Positions 8,045 to 16,168 of a DNA stretch of 64,000 nucleotides are shown piece by piece. The notes below the pieces were generated by a model. That model searched no databases and was not told the DNA's origin. It saw only the letters and a list, made by a program, of their open reading frames with translations. Numbering within the stretch: the first letter of the stretch is position 1; every line of letters begins with the position of its first letter. A program made the translations under genes and the position numbers. The DNA is from CAWCQC01 sp963819905 (GTDB lineage: Bacteria > Actinomycetota > Thermoleophilia > Gaiellales > Gaiellaceae), in assembly GCA_963819905.1 (NCBI GenBank), contig CAWFXP010000009.1, positions 806,001-870,000 on the forward strand, written 5' to 3'.

Positions 8045-8718
8045 GGCGAGAACCGGTAGCCGACACCCCACACGGTCTGGAGGAAGCGCGGGTGCGCGGG
8101 ATCGTCCTCGATCTTCTCCCGGAGGCGACGCATGTGAACGGTGACCGTTCCCGTGTCGAGCGCGGCCGAGTATCCCCAGACCCGGTCCATGATCTGATCG
8201 CGGGAGAAGACCTGCCGGGGATGGCGGGCGAGGAACCACAGGAGGTCGAACTCCTTCGCCGTCAGGCGTAGGGTCGCCCCGTGCTTCAGCACCTCTCTCG
8301 TGGAAGCGTCGATCGAGAGCCCGTCGAACGAGAGCCGTTCCGGCCCGTGAAGCTCCGGGTCCGAACGGCGAAGCACGGTTCGTACCCGCGCGACGAGCTC
8401 TCGCGGCGAGAACGGTTTCGTCACGTAGTCGTCCGCGCCGAGCTCGAGACCGACGATGCGGTCAGCCTCCTCGCCCCTGGCCGTCAGCATGATCACCGGC
8501 AGCTCCGAGCGGTTGCGGATCCAGCGGCAGAGCTCAAGACCGTCCATGCCCGGCAGCATCAGATCGAGCACGACAAGCGTGGGCTGATCCTGCTCGACGA
8601 GCTCGCGGGCGCGGTCTCCGTCGGCCGCCTCGAGCGTGCGATACCCCTCACGCTCGAGATAGCTGCAGACGACCTCACGGACGATCGGTTCATCGTCGAC
8701 GACGAGGACGGTCGGCAC
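8041..8718 (-). CDS. OmpR/PhoB-family response regulator
   Basis: 225 residues. Receiver domain: VDDEP acidic pair, VLDLMLPGMDG with the phosphoacceptor Asp near residue 52, T in MLTARG and K in VTKPF. The C-terminal winged helix reads RLTAKEFDLLWFLARHPRQV and ends at GVGYRFSP. The GTG start is chosen because it gives the standard opening MPTVLVVDDEP; upstream TTG and GTG codons are possible. It is a DNA-binding regulator controlled by the downstream kinase. Its targets are unknown; its promoter region is shared with the divergent end of mutY only through a 56-nt gap. Confidence 0.93.
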   Translation of the reverse strand: MPTVLVVDDEPIVREVVCSYLEREGYRTLEAADGDRARELVEQDQPTLVVLDLMLPGMDGLELCRWIRNRSELPVIMLTARGEEADRIVGLELGADDYVTKPFSPRELVARVRTVLRRSDPELHGPERLSFDGLSIDASTREVLKHGATLRLTAKEFDLLWFLARHPRQVFSRDQIMDRVWGYSAALDTGTVTVHMRRLREKIEDDPAHPRFLQTVWGVGYRFSP

Positions 8719-8774
8719 GTTCGTAGTCAACCTCACGAATGTTACGGTCGTCTGAAATCCGCCCGCGTTTCGCC

Positions 8775-9494
8775 TCAGGCGGGCAGGCGCACGAGACCGT
8801 GCTCGATCTCGACGAGCCCGTCTCGTGCCAGTGCCGCCACGGCATCGGCATCGAGGGCGGCGGCGCGCTGCGGGCCCGCCGAGACGGCTCGCAGGGCGCG
8901 CGCGCGACGCTGGCGGAACGAGCCTTCGAACGGCCCTTGCTTGCGCGTCGGCTCGAAGCGGCGTCCCCGTGACGGGCAGGCCGCCGCCAGCGGGCAGTCC
9001 CCGCAGCGGGGCACCCGGGCCAGGCAGACCGTGGCCCCGAGATCCATGAGCGCGGCGGCGCTCGTAGGGCCGAAGCTGCCGGCGGTTCGCTCGAGCACCC
9101 GTCCGACGTTTACGTCGACAGGCAGCACCGGTCGTCCGAAGGCGAAGCGGCCGACCGCCGCAGCCGTGTAGGAGCCGACGCCGGGAAGCTCCGTCAGTTC
9201 GTCCGGCCACCCCTCGGCCGCGATCCTGCGCGCCGCCCGGTGGAGGTTGAGCGCGCGGCGGTTGTAGCCGAGCCCCTGCCACCGGCGGATCACGTCGGCC
9301 GGCGAGGCGGCGGCGAGCGCAACGACGGTCGGCCAGCGCTCGAGCCAGGCGACGTAGTGTGGAATCACGCGGAGCACCTGCGTCTGCTGGAGCATCACCT
9401 CGCTGACGAGAATCGCGTACGGGTCTCGCGTGCCGCGCCAGGGCAGATCGTGGCGGCCGCATGCCGCGAACCACCTGAGCAGTGCTTCCTCCAT
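8775..9494 (-). CDS. mutY: A/G-specific adenine glycosylase, short form
   Basis: 239 residues of the HhH-GPD base-excision family, removing adenine paired with 8-oxoguanine. Seen: SEVMLQQTQV with the catalytic Glu, helix-hairpin-helix LPGVGSYTAAAV, PVDVNVGRVLER with the catalytic Asp, and the [4Fe-4S] cluster CLARVPRCGDCPLAAAC (C-X6-C-X2-C-X5-C). Typical MutY proteins have ~350 residues and a C-terminal NUDIX-like domain for 8-oxoG recognition; that domain is absent here. DVNV rather than endonuclease III's DTHV argues for MutY. It diverges from gltX with 72 nt between starts. Confidence 0.9.
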   Translation of the reverse strand: MEEALLRWFAACGRHDLPWRGTRDPYAILVSEVMLQQTQVLRVIPHYVAWLERWPTVVALAAASPADVIRRWQGLGYNRRALNLHRAARRIAAEGWPDELTELPGVGSYTAAAVGRFAFGRPVLPVDVNVGRVLERTAGSFGPTSAAALMDLGATVCLARVPRCGDCPLAAACPSRGRRFEPTRKQGPFEGSFRQRRARALRAVSAGPQRAAALDADAVAALARDGLVEIEHGLVRLPA

Positions 9495-9566
9495 CCGGCG
9501 ACTGTACTCCCGGTGCGGGACGCGGCGACGCGCGGGCGCCCGTGCCCGCTGCGAGAATCGACTCTG

Positions 9567-10628
9567 GTGACACGCGTTCGCTTTGCACCGAGCCCGACTG
9601 GGTCGCTCCACCTCGGCGGCGCGCTCACAGCCGTCGCGAACCGCCGCTTCGCGGACACGCGTGGCGGCGTCCTCCTGCTGCGCATCGACGACACCGATGC
9701 CCAACGCGTCGAAGGGGACGCCGAGGAGGGCATACTGCGCGACCTCGAATGGCTTGGCGTCCAGTGGGACGAGGGCCCCCTGCGCCAGAGCGAGCGCGGC
9801 GAGCTCTATCGAGCGGCCGCGGAGCAGCTCGCGGCGTCCGGGGCAGCCTTCGAGGACGCGGGGGCGCTTCGCTTCCGCGAAGAGCGTCGGCCGACGCTCC
9901 TTCGCGCGGACGGCCGGGCGACCTATCACCTCGCGTCCGTGGTCGACGACATCGATCTCCGAATCACGCACGTGATCCGCGGCAAGGATCACCTCTCGAA
10001 CACGCCGCTCCACGAGGCGATCGCGAGAGCGCTCGGCGCCGAGCCACCCGAGTACCTTCATCACGGCCTGATCCTCGGACCGGACGGGGCGAAGCTGTCG
10101 AAGCGGCACGGGGCCGCGTCGATCGCAGACCTGCGAGAGCTCGGCATTCCCGCCGAGGCCGTCCGGGCCTACCTCGACGAGCTCGATCTGCCGCGGAGCG
10201 ACGTGCACCTCGACCTGGCACGACTCGAGCGCCTCTCGATCGACGCGATCGGGGAGATGCCCGACGAGGAGCTTGCCCGCCGGACGGGCGCGCCAGTGGA
10301 GCTGGTTCCGGCGATGCGCGGCGCGCGCACGCTCACCGAGGCGCGGGACATGGCCGCCGCGATCCTCGAGCCGCCCGGCGGCGTGATCCTGCCCGACAGT
10401 GCGGGTGTCACCCCGACGCTGGAACGCTTCGTCGATCTACGCGGTGCAGCCGGCGAGCTCGATCAGGCGTCTGCAAAGGAGATCGTGCGCGAGCTCAAGG
10501 CAGTGGGGGGCGACCTCCGTGCGCTGCGGGTGGCGCTCACCGGCCGCGAGAGGGGCCCAGAGCTCTGGGCGGTGCTCGTTGCGCTGCCGCGCGAGGAGGC
10601 GGTTCGCCGCGCGCAGGCCGCCCTCTGA
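9567..10628 (+). CDS. gltX: glutamyl-tRNA synthetase, compact form
   Basis: 353 residues. Class I synthetase signatures are present: FAPSPTGSLHLGG (HIGH motif) at the N-terminus and KLSKRHG near residue 177. Usual GluRS is about 470-490 residues with KMSKS near 250, so roughly 70 residues are missing between the two motifs and the C-terminal anticodon-binding part is also short. It is longer than Glu-Q-RS (~300), which lacks the anticodon domain altogether. GTG at 9567 is the start that puts RVRFAPSPTG at the terminus. cysS follows in the same direction 33 nt later, as in Bacillus. Confidence 0.88.
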   Translation: MTRVRFAPSPTGSLHLGGALTAVANRRFADTRGGVLLLRIDDTDAQRVEGDAEEGILRDLEWLGVQWDEGPLRQSERGELYRAAAEQLAASGAAFEDAGALRFREERRPTLLRADGRATYHLASVVDDIDLRITHVIRGKDHLSNTPLHEAIARALGAEPPEYLHHGLILGPDGAKLSKRHGAASIADLRELGIPAEAVRAYLDELDLPRSDVHLDLARLERLSIDAIGEMPDEELARRTGAPVELVPAMRGARTLTEARDMAAAILEPPGGVILPDSAGVTPTLERFVDLRGAAGELDQASAKEIVRELKAVGGDLRALRVALTGRERGPELWAVLVALPREEAVRRAQAAL

Positions 10629-10661
10629 GGGGCAATGGTTCGCGGCCGATACGATCGACCG

Positions 10662-11954
10662 ATGCGCCTGTACAGCTCGCTGTCCCGCCGTCTCGAGGAA
10701 CTGCCGCCGCCGCCCGGCCCGGTGCGGATGTACGTCTGCGGTCCGACCGTCTACCAGCGGATTCACGTCGGCAACGCGCGGCCGTTCGTCATCTCGATGT
10801 GGCTCCGACGCTGGCTCGCCGGGCGTGGCTACGACGTCGTGCTCGTCGAGAACATCACCGACATCAACGACAAGATCTACGACGCGGCCGGTGCGAGCGG
10901 GATGCTGAGCGCCGAGCTTGCCGAGCGGGCGTCGGATTGGTACCTCGAGGACACCGGGCTTCTCGGGCTGGGCCGGCCGGACCACGAGCCGAAGGCATCC
11001 GAGACCGTGGAGCAGATCGTGGCGATGATCGCCGAGCTCGTCGAGCTGGGCCATGCCTACGAGGTCGACGGCGACGTGTACTTCCGGGTCGCGTCGTACC
11101 CGGCGTACGGCGAGCTCTCGGGTCAGCGGCCGGATCAGGTCGAGGAGCAGGAGCCCAACCCGCGGAAGGGGGATCCGCGGGACTTCGCTCTCTGGAAGGC
11201 GACCAAGCCGGGCGAGGACACGTCGTGGGCGTCACCGTGGGGCTCCGGCCGCCCGGGCTGGCACATCGAGTGCTCGGCGATGGCGGAGGCGTTTCTCGGA
11301 CCGGCGTTCGAGATCCACGGCGGCGGCCTCGACCTGGTCTTTCCCCACCACGAGAACGAGTTGGCTCAATCGCGGGGGGCAGGCCGGGAGTTCGCCAGGA
11401 TCTGGATGCACAACGGGATGCTCCGCTTCACCGGCGAGAAGATGTCGAAGTCCCTCGGGAACATCGTCACGCTTCGCGACTCCGTCGAGCGCTGGAGCCG
11501 GGCCACGCTTCTCCTCTTCTTCCTGACGGCGCACTGGCGAAAGCCGATCGATTTCTCCGACGAGACGATGGCCGCCGCGGAGGCGCAGGTGCGCGGCCTG
11601 CGAAACCGCCTGCTCTGGGACGTCGGCGAGGCGAAGCCGTCACGGAAGTGGGACGATTTCGTCGAGGTTCTCGACGATGACTTCAATACGCCGGAAGCCC
11701 TTGCCATCATGCATGAATGGGCGGCGGCCGGACAGACCGAGCTCTTGCAGAGGGGGCTTGATGCCTTTGGAATAGAGCTCGCGGACATCGACATACCGGA
11801 CGAGGTGGCGAGCCTCGCCCGCCGCCGCCGGGACGCTCGCTCGGCCAAGGACTTCGCCGAGGCAGATCGGGTGCGCGACGAGCTTGCGGCGCTGGGCTGG
11901 GACGTGCGCGACGTCGCCCAGGATCCCGGCTACCAGCTCGTGCCGCGGAGGTGA
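10662..11954 (+). CDS. cysS: cysteinyl-tRNA synthetase
   Basis: 430 residues, near the usual ~460. Seen: MYVCGPTVYQRIHVGNARPF (zinc Cys plus HIGH-type motif), GRPGWHIECSAM and LVFPHHENE (remaining zinc ligands), and KMSKSLGN. It charges tRNA-Cys with cysteine using ATP. ATG at 10662 gives the common opening MRLYSSLSRR; an in-frame ATG at 10635 would add nine residues and sits too close to AGGGG. It follows gltX, and rlmB begins 39 nt after its stop. Confidence 0.95.
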   Translation: MRLYSSLSRRLEELPPPPGPVRMYVCGPTVYQRIHVGNARPFVISMWLRRWLAGRGYDVVLVENITDINDKIYDAAGASGMLSAELAERASDWYLEDTGLLGLGRPDHEPKASETVEQIVAMIAELVELGHAYEVDGDVYFRVASYPAYGELSGQRPDQVEEQEPNPRKGDPRDFALWKATKPGEDTSWASPWGSGRPGWHIECSAMAEAFLGPAFEIHGGGLDLVFPHHENELAQSRGAGREFARIWMHNGMLRFTGEKMSKSLGNIVTLRDSVERWSRATLLLFFLTAHWRKPIDFSDETMAAAEAQVRGLRNRLLWDVGEAKPSRKWDDFVEVLDDDFNTPEALAIMHEWAAAGQTELLQRGLDAFGIELADIDIPDEVASLARRRRDARSAKDFAEADRVRDELAALGWDVRDVAQDPGYQLVPRR

Positions 11955-11993
11955 CGTGCGGACCGTTCGAGCGCCGGTGAGCGTGAGCTCGGC

Positions 11994-12719
11994 GTGACGG
12001 GTCCACGCGAGCTGATCTACGGGCGCCATCCGGTTCGGGAAGCGCTGCGCGCAGGGCGCCGGGAGGTACTCGAGATCCAGGCGAGCGAGCGGGCGGTCGC
12101 CGCCGAGCCCTGGCTTCGCGAGACGATCGGGTTGCGCGTCCACATTCGACCCGACGGAGCGCTGACGGCCGCCGCCGGCACCCGCGACCACCAGGGTGTC
12201 GTCGCGTACTGCGAGCCGTACCGATACGCGGACGCCTGGGGTCTGGCTGCGGCGGAGCGGCCGCTCATCGTCTGCCTCGACGGCGTCACGGACCCGCACA
12301 ACCTCGGGGCGATCTGCCGAAGTGCGGAGGGCTCGCGGGCCACGGGCGTGGTCGTGCCGGAGCGCGGCGCGGCGCGGGTGACGGCCGCCGTCTGCCGCGT
12401 GTCGGCCGGCGCCGTCGAGCACCTGTCGGTCGCGGTGGTCGTGAACCTCTCGCGCTACCTGAACGAGGTCAAGCGCGGGGATCTCTGGGTGTGGGCGGCG
12501 GAGCAGGGGGCCTCGGTCTCGCCCTGGGTTGCCGACCTCACGACCGGAACGGCGCTCGTCTTCGGCGCCGAGGGCACGGGTTTGCGGCCTGGCGTGCGCC
12601 GCGCCTGCGACGACGCGCTCGCGATCCCGCTGGCCGGAGCCGTCGAGTCGCTGAACGTGAGCGTCGCGTGCGGCATCGTCCTCTTCGAGGCGGCGCGGCA
12701 GAGGCAGGCCGGTGCCTGA
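11994..12719 (+). CDS. rlmB: 23S rRNA (guanosine-2'-O-)-methyltransferase, SpoU/TrmH family
   Basis: 241 residues. The N-terminal L30e-like substrate-binding domain starts IYGRHPVREALRAG; the SPOUT catalytic domain carries DGVTDPHNLGAICRSAEG (motif 1), VFGAEGTGL (motif 2) and IPLAGAVESLNVSVACGI (motif 3), the trefoil-knot SAM site. In E. coli RlmB methylates G2251 of 23S rRNA. The GTG at 11994 is the first in-frame start that gives GPRELIYGRHPV. Its stop overlaps the GTG of yacP by 8 nt. Confidence 0.93.
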   Translation: MTGPRELIYGRHPVREALRAGRREVLEIQASERAVAAEPWLRETIGLRVHIRPDGALTAAAGTRDHQGVVAYCEPYRYADAWGLAAAERPLIVCLDGVTDPHNLGAICRSAEGSRATGVVVPERGAARVTAAVCRVSAGAVEHLSVAVVVNLSRYLNEVKRGDLWVWAAEQGASVSPWVADLTTGTALVFGAEGTGLRPGVRRACDDALAIPLAGAVESLNVSVACGIVLFEAARQRQAGA

Positions 12720-13158
12720 GCCGAAGCTCTACGTGTTCGACGGCTACAACCTGCTGCACGCCGGCCGGATCGAATCGCGCGACGAGCTCGTCGACCGGCT
12801 CGCCGATTTTGTCGCCCTGCGCGGCGCGCGCGGGGTCGTCGTGTTCGACGGCGTGGGGGAGGACCGGCGAGTCGGCTCGCTCGAGGTCAGGTTCGCGGAG
12901 AACGCAGACGGGGTGATCGAGCGCGTCATAGCCGAGACGAGGACGCAGGAGCGTGTCGCGGTCGTCTCGTCGGATTCCGCGATCCGGGAGACCGCGGGCC
13001 CCCGCGTGCAGCGGCTGTCGTCGACGCTCTTCGCCCGGGAGCTGGAACGCGAGGTGTCGGCGCGAGGGCCGACGTCGCCCGACTGGTCCCGGGTAGAGGA
13101 CGTGCTCGACCCGGCGACCCGCGACGCTCTCGAGAAGCTGCGCCGTCGCAGAGAGTGA
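12712..13158 (+). CDS. yacP: NYN-domain RNA endonuclease, YacP/Rae1-like
   Basis: 148 residues. The PIN-like NYN fold is recognised from FDGYNLLHAG near residue 9 (first acidic metal ligand), VVVFDGVGED near 43 and VVSSDSAIRETA near 85. The Bacillus homologue Rae1 cleaves mRNA on the ribosome; the same role is inferred here from family and from position directly after rlmB, its partner gene in Gram-positives. GTG at 12712 overlaps rlmB, so translation is coupled. Ends in an Arg-rich tail. Confidence 0.82.
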   Translation: MPEPKLYVFDGYNLLHAGRIESRDELVDRLADFVALRGARGVVVFDGVGEDRRVGSLEVRFAENADGVIERVIAETRTQERVAVVSSDSAIRETAGPRVQRLSSTLFARELEREVSARGPTSPDWSRVEDVLDPATRDALEKLRRRRE

Positions 13159-13312
13159 GCCGTCTGCTACGAGCAGCCGCGCCGCCTCTCTCGAGCCGAG
13201 CGGGAGCTCCCGCGGGCGCGCGGAAGCTGACCTGAGCCTCTAGGCTGCGTGCCGCGCATGTGCGTCGATCGTCTGGCCCAATTGCCGGAGACCGTGTGAG
13301 GCGGGAGCGACT

Positions 13313-14725
13313 GTGGCCGACCTCGACCTCTGCTTCACGCCGGCGACGGAGCTCGCGCGCCGGGTTCGCGCGGCCGAGCTGTCGCCGGTCGAGATCGTCG
13401 AGAACAGCCTCGCCCGGATCGAGCAGGTCAACCCCGTTCTGAACTGCTTCTGCTTCGTCTACCCAGACGAGGCTCTCGAGCTCGCGAGACGAGCCGAGCG
13501 CGCCGTCTCTCGCGGCGACACGATCGGCCCGCTGCACGGCGTCCCGATCGCGATCAAGGACCTCACGCCGACGAGGGGAAAGCGCACGACCATGGGCTCG
13601 TACGCGTACGAGGACCACGTGCCCGAGACGAGCGCGCTCCTCGTCGAGAAGCTGCTCGGCGCAGGGGCGATCATGGTCGGGAAGACGACCACGCCCGAGT
13701 TCGCGTACTCGAGCTTCACCGACAGCCCGCTGTGGGGCATCACGCGCAACCCGTGGGACACGGGCAGAACGCCCGGCGGGTCGTCGGGTGGGTCGGGCGC
13801 GGCCGTTGCGGCGGGCTGCGTTCCGCTCGCGGAGGGGTCGGACATGGGCGGTTCGGTCCGGATACCCGCGTCGTGGTCGGGCGTCGTCGGGTTGAAGCCG
13901 AGCTTCGGGCGGATCCCGTTCGACTTCCTGCCGACGCAGCTCGACACCATCCAGCATCTCGGCCCGCTCGCGCGAACCGTCGCCGATGCGCGCCTCTTCG
14001 TTGACATCGGCCAGGGCCCCGACGAGCGCGATCTGATGTCGCTGGCACCGCCGCTCGCGCTCTCGGGGCCGCTCGACTCGTCGGCCGAGGGCTTGCGCCT
14101 GGCGCTCGACGTCGACCTCGGGCACTACGCAGTGGCCCCGGAGGTAGAGGCGGCAACACGCCAGGCGGCCGAGGCGCTCGTCGAGGCAGGGGCGGTCGTA
14201 CAGGAGGTCGACCTTGGCTGGGCGCGAGACGTCGCGGACGCTTGGGTCGCCCACTGGGGTGTCTACCTCGCGGCGATCTTCGGTCACGTTCTCCCGGCCT
14301 ACCGAGACCGGATGGATCCTCGCCTGCTCGCATTCATGGACGACGGCCTGGCAATGAGCGCGGTCGACTTCAAGCGGCTCGAGTTCGTCCGCACCGACGC
14401 GTGGCGGAAGCTCGCGCCGATCCTCGAGCGCTACGACGCGCTCCTCTGTCCCACGATGTCGCAGACCGCGCGCCCGGTCGAGGAGGACGACGCGCCCTAC
14501 TACGCCGACCACGCCGACGGCCTCTATCACGGGCTCGACATGACCTCGCCGTTCAACTTCGTGAGCCAGTGCCCGGCTCTGAGCGTGCCCTGCGGCTGGA
14601 GCGCCGAAGACCTCCCGATCGGGCTCCAGATCGTTGCCCGGCGGTATCGAGACGACCTCGCACTCCGGATCGGAGCCGTGCTCGAGCGGGTCCGTCCCTG
14701 GGCGCCGCGGCGGCCTCCCCTCTAG
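13313..14725 (+). CDS. amidase signature family hydrolase
   Basis: 470 residues with the complete Ser-cisSer-Lys triad: IAIKDL (Lys near 81), TPGGSSGGSGAAV (cis-Ser) and EGSDMGGSVRIPA (nucleophile Ser). It hydrolyses carboxamides in the cytosol; no signal peptide is seen. GatA subunits share the signature, but gatB and gatC are absent and the C-terminus differs, so a stand-alone amidase is favoured. GTG at 13313 is preceded by GGGAG. It sits between yacP and sigH, where other Gram-positives have no such gene, suggesting a lineage-specific insertion into a conserved block. Confidence 0.9.
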   Translation: MADLDLCFTPATELARRVRAAELSPVEIVENSLARIEQVNPVLNCFCFVYPDEALELARRAERAVSRGDTIGPLHGVPIAIKDLTPTRGKRTTMGSYAYEDHVPETSALLVEKLLGAGAIMVGKTTTPEFAYSSFTDSPLWGITRNPWDTGRTPGGSSGGSGAAVAAGCVPLAEGSDMGGSVRIPASWSGVVGLKPSFGRIPFDFLPTQLDTIQHLGPLARTVADARLFVDIGQGPDERDLMSLAPPLALSGPLDSSAEGLRLALDVDLGHYAVAPEVEAATRQAAEALVEAGAVVQEVDLGWARDVADAWVAHWGVYLAAIFGHVLPAYRDRMDPRLLAFMDDGLAMSAVDFKRLEFVRTDAWRKLAPILERYDALLCPTMSQTARPVEEDDAPYYADHADGLYHGLDMTSPFNFVSQCPALSVPCGWSAEDLPIGLQIVARRYRDDLALRIGAVLERVRPWAPRRPPL

Positions 14726-14825
14726 CCGTCGCGCCGGTCGGACGCGGCGGCGCCCCAGGCCCCACGGGGCGGGCGCGGCCGGGCGGCCGCGTCAGGCATA
14801 GCACATTGGCGATTTCACAAAGCTC

Positions 14826-14871
14826 TTGAAGTTTTCTGCAGAGGCTGCTATCGTCGAGCCTCAACTTGAGG
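14826..14871 (+). promoter_or_regulatory. sigH promoter with a start-site palindrome
   Basis: TTGAAG (14826-14831) and TATCGT (14849-14854) are 17 bp apart. Directly downstream, CCTCAA-C-TTGAGG (14859-14871) is a perfect inverted repeat over the expected start site near 14861, suitable as an operator or a 5'-end hairpin. The leader to the ATG at 14935 would be about 74 nt. Confidence 0.5.
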
Positions 14872-14934
14872 GTTAGAGTATGCCCTCGGGGCGATAGGGT
14901 TCTGGCGAAAACCCCAAGCAGGCGGAGGGAGAGG

Positions 14935-15597
14935 ATGGCCCCGACACAACTCACGGCCGCCCAGCGGCAGACTAAGGCTCGACGAGAAGTCGAGGATCTT
15001 CATCTCGTTCTCCGCGCGCGAAACGGTGACGATTCGGCGCTCGATGCGCTCATGCGCCGCTACACAGGGTTCGTCCGCCTGAAGGCGAGCTCGTACTTCA
15101 TCGCCGGTGGCGAGTCCGAGGACCTGATCCAGGAGGGCCTCATCGGTCTCTACAAGGCGGTCCGCGACTACCGCTCCGACAAGGAGACGTCGTTCCGGAG
15201 CTTTGCCGAGCTCTGCATCACGCGGCAGATCATCACGGCGATCAAGACCGCGACCCGTTTCAAGCATGCTCCACTCAACACCTACGTCTCGTTCAGTCAG
15301 ACGCCGGCCGGCCAGGAAGACTCCGACGTGACCCTCGGCGACGCGCTCGCCGGGCCGAGCGTCAACGACCCCGTCGTGTGCGTCATCTCGACAGAGGAGC
15401 TCCAGAGCCTCGTCTTCACCCTCGGCACGGGGCTGTCGCCGCTCGAGTCCGACGCGCTTCGGCTCTACCTCGAGGGTCTCTCGTACGAGGAGATGGCGGA
15501 AGAGCTCGGCTGCGACACGAAGACGATCGACAACGCTCTCCAGCGGGTGAAGCGCAAGGTGCTCGCCCATCAGACGAGCAGGCAGGTCCTTCTCTAG
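14935..15597 (+). CDS. sigH: RNA polymerase sigma factor, SigH/Spo0H family
   Basis: 220 residues. Region 2: GGESEDLIQEGLIGLYKA followed by TSFRSFAELCITRQIITAIK and KHAPLNTYVS, nearly word-for-word Bacillus SigH; region 4: LSPLESDALRLYLEGLSYEEM and a helix-turn-helix ending RVKRKVLAH. ATG at 14935 is chosen because of the strong GGAGGGAGAGG site; an upstream ATG in frame would add 23 Arg-rich residues. The position after rlmB-yacP is that of sigH in Firmicutes. In a non-sporulating actinobacterium it more likely serves transition-state or stress genes. Confidence 0.92.
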   Translation: MAPTQLTAAQRQTKARREVEDLHLVLRARNGDDSALDALMRRYTGFVRLKASSYFIAGGESEDLIQEGLIGLYKAVRDYRSDKETSFRSFAELCITRQIITAIKTATRFKHAPLNTYVSFSQTPAGQEDSDVTLGDALAGPSVNDPVVCVISTEELQSLVFTLGTGLSPLESDALRLYLEGLSYEEMAEELGCDTKTIDNALQRVKRKVLAHQTSRQVLL

Positions 15598-15619
15598 GCC
15601 CACCTTCGCGTGCGGACGG

Positions 15620-15641
15620 CTCGGCGCCGCGCAGCGCCGAG
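15620..15641 (+). terminator. hairpin after sigH
   Basis: CTCGGCGC and GCGCCGAG pair perfectly over 8 bp around a 6-nt loop, 22 nt after the sigH stop and before the tRNA. There is no U-tract, as is common in very GC-rich genomes, so termination is inferred from position and stability. Confidence 0.5.
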
Positions 15642-15653
15642 GGCCGCCCAGCC

Positions 15654-15659
15654 TACAAT
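15654..15659 (+). promoter_or_regulatory. probable -10 box for tRNA-Thr
   Basis: TACAAT lies 8 nt before the first base of the mature tRNA. No convincing -35 box is visible because the upstream sequence is the sigH hairpin. Confidence 0.35.
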
Positions 15660-15667
15660 GGTCGGGC

Positions 15668-15741
15668 GCCGGAGTAGCTCAGTTGGCCAGAGCAAGCGCC
15701 TTGTAAGCGCGAGGTCCCGGGTTCGAATCCCGGCTCCGGCT
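15668..15741 (+). tRNA. tRNA-Thr (anticodon TGT)
   Basis: Cloverleaf by eye: acceptor GCCGGAG/CTCCGGC, D-arm TAGCTCAGTTGG, anticodon loop CTTGTAA giving TGT (reads ACA), and T-arm CCGGGTTCGAATCCCGG. The discriminator is T and no CCA is encoded. A threonine tRNA near sigH and the secretion genes is common in this gene neighbourhood. Confidence 0.95.
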
Positions 15742-15783
15742 TCGCGCGCCGGCCGCTCGAGCCAGTGCGCGGGCGGCGGGTCG

Positions 15784-16143
15784 CTACTCGAAGAACGTGT
15801 CCTCGTGCCGGTAGGGCGGGGCGCAGGCGCAGAGGAACCGAAGCGGGATGCCGGCGTCGGCGCGGATCGTGTGCCAGCTCCCCGGAGGGATCAGGATCGC
15901 GTCGCCGGTAGCCACTGGAGCTCGCTCTCCGTCGAGCTCGATCTCGCCGGCTCCCTCGACGACGTAGTAGATCTCCTCGGACTCGCGGTGGTAGTGACGC
16001 TCGGTCGCTCCCCGGGGCGGCAGCGTCGCCTCGGCGAGGCTCTGGTTTCGCACCGGCGCCGTGCCGAGGTCGAGAAGCGAGCGGATCGTGCTTCCGTCGG
16101 CGGTCGTGAACGGCTCTGCCTCGGCGAGCGACCTGATCTCCAT
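15784..16143 (-). CDS. small single-domain cupin
   Basis: 119 residues from ATG 16143. Cupin motif 1 is RHYHRESEEIYYVVEGAGEI (three potential metal ligands: two His and a Glu) and motif 2 is GDAILIPPGSWHTI, forming one beta-barrel. No second domain is present, so it may be a metal-binding enzyme such as an isomerase/dioxygenase or a sugar- or ligand-binding barrel; nothing narrows the substrate. It is divergent from the glycosyltransferase at 16169 with only 25 nt between starts, so their promoters must overlap. Confidence 0.85.
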   Translation of the reverse strand: MEIRSLAEAEPFTTADGSTIRSLLDLGTAPVRNQSLAEATLPPRGATERHYHRESEEIYYVVEGAGEIELDGERAPVATGDAILIPPGSWHTIRADAGIPLRFLCACAPPYRHEDTFFE

Positions 16144-16168
16144 TGCGCTGACGCTACCATCGCCCGGC

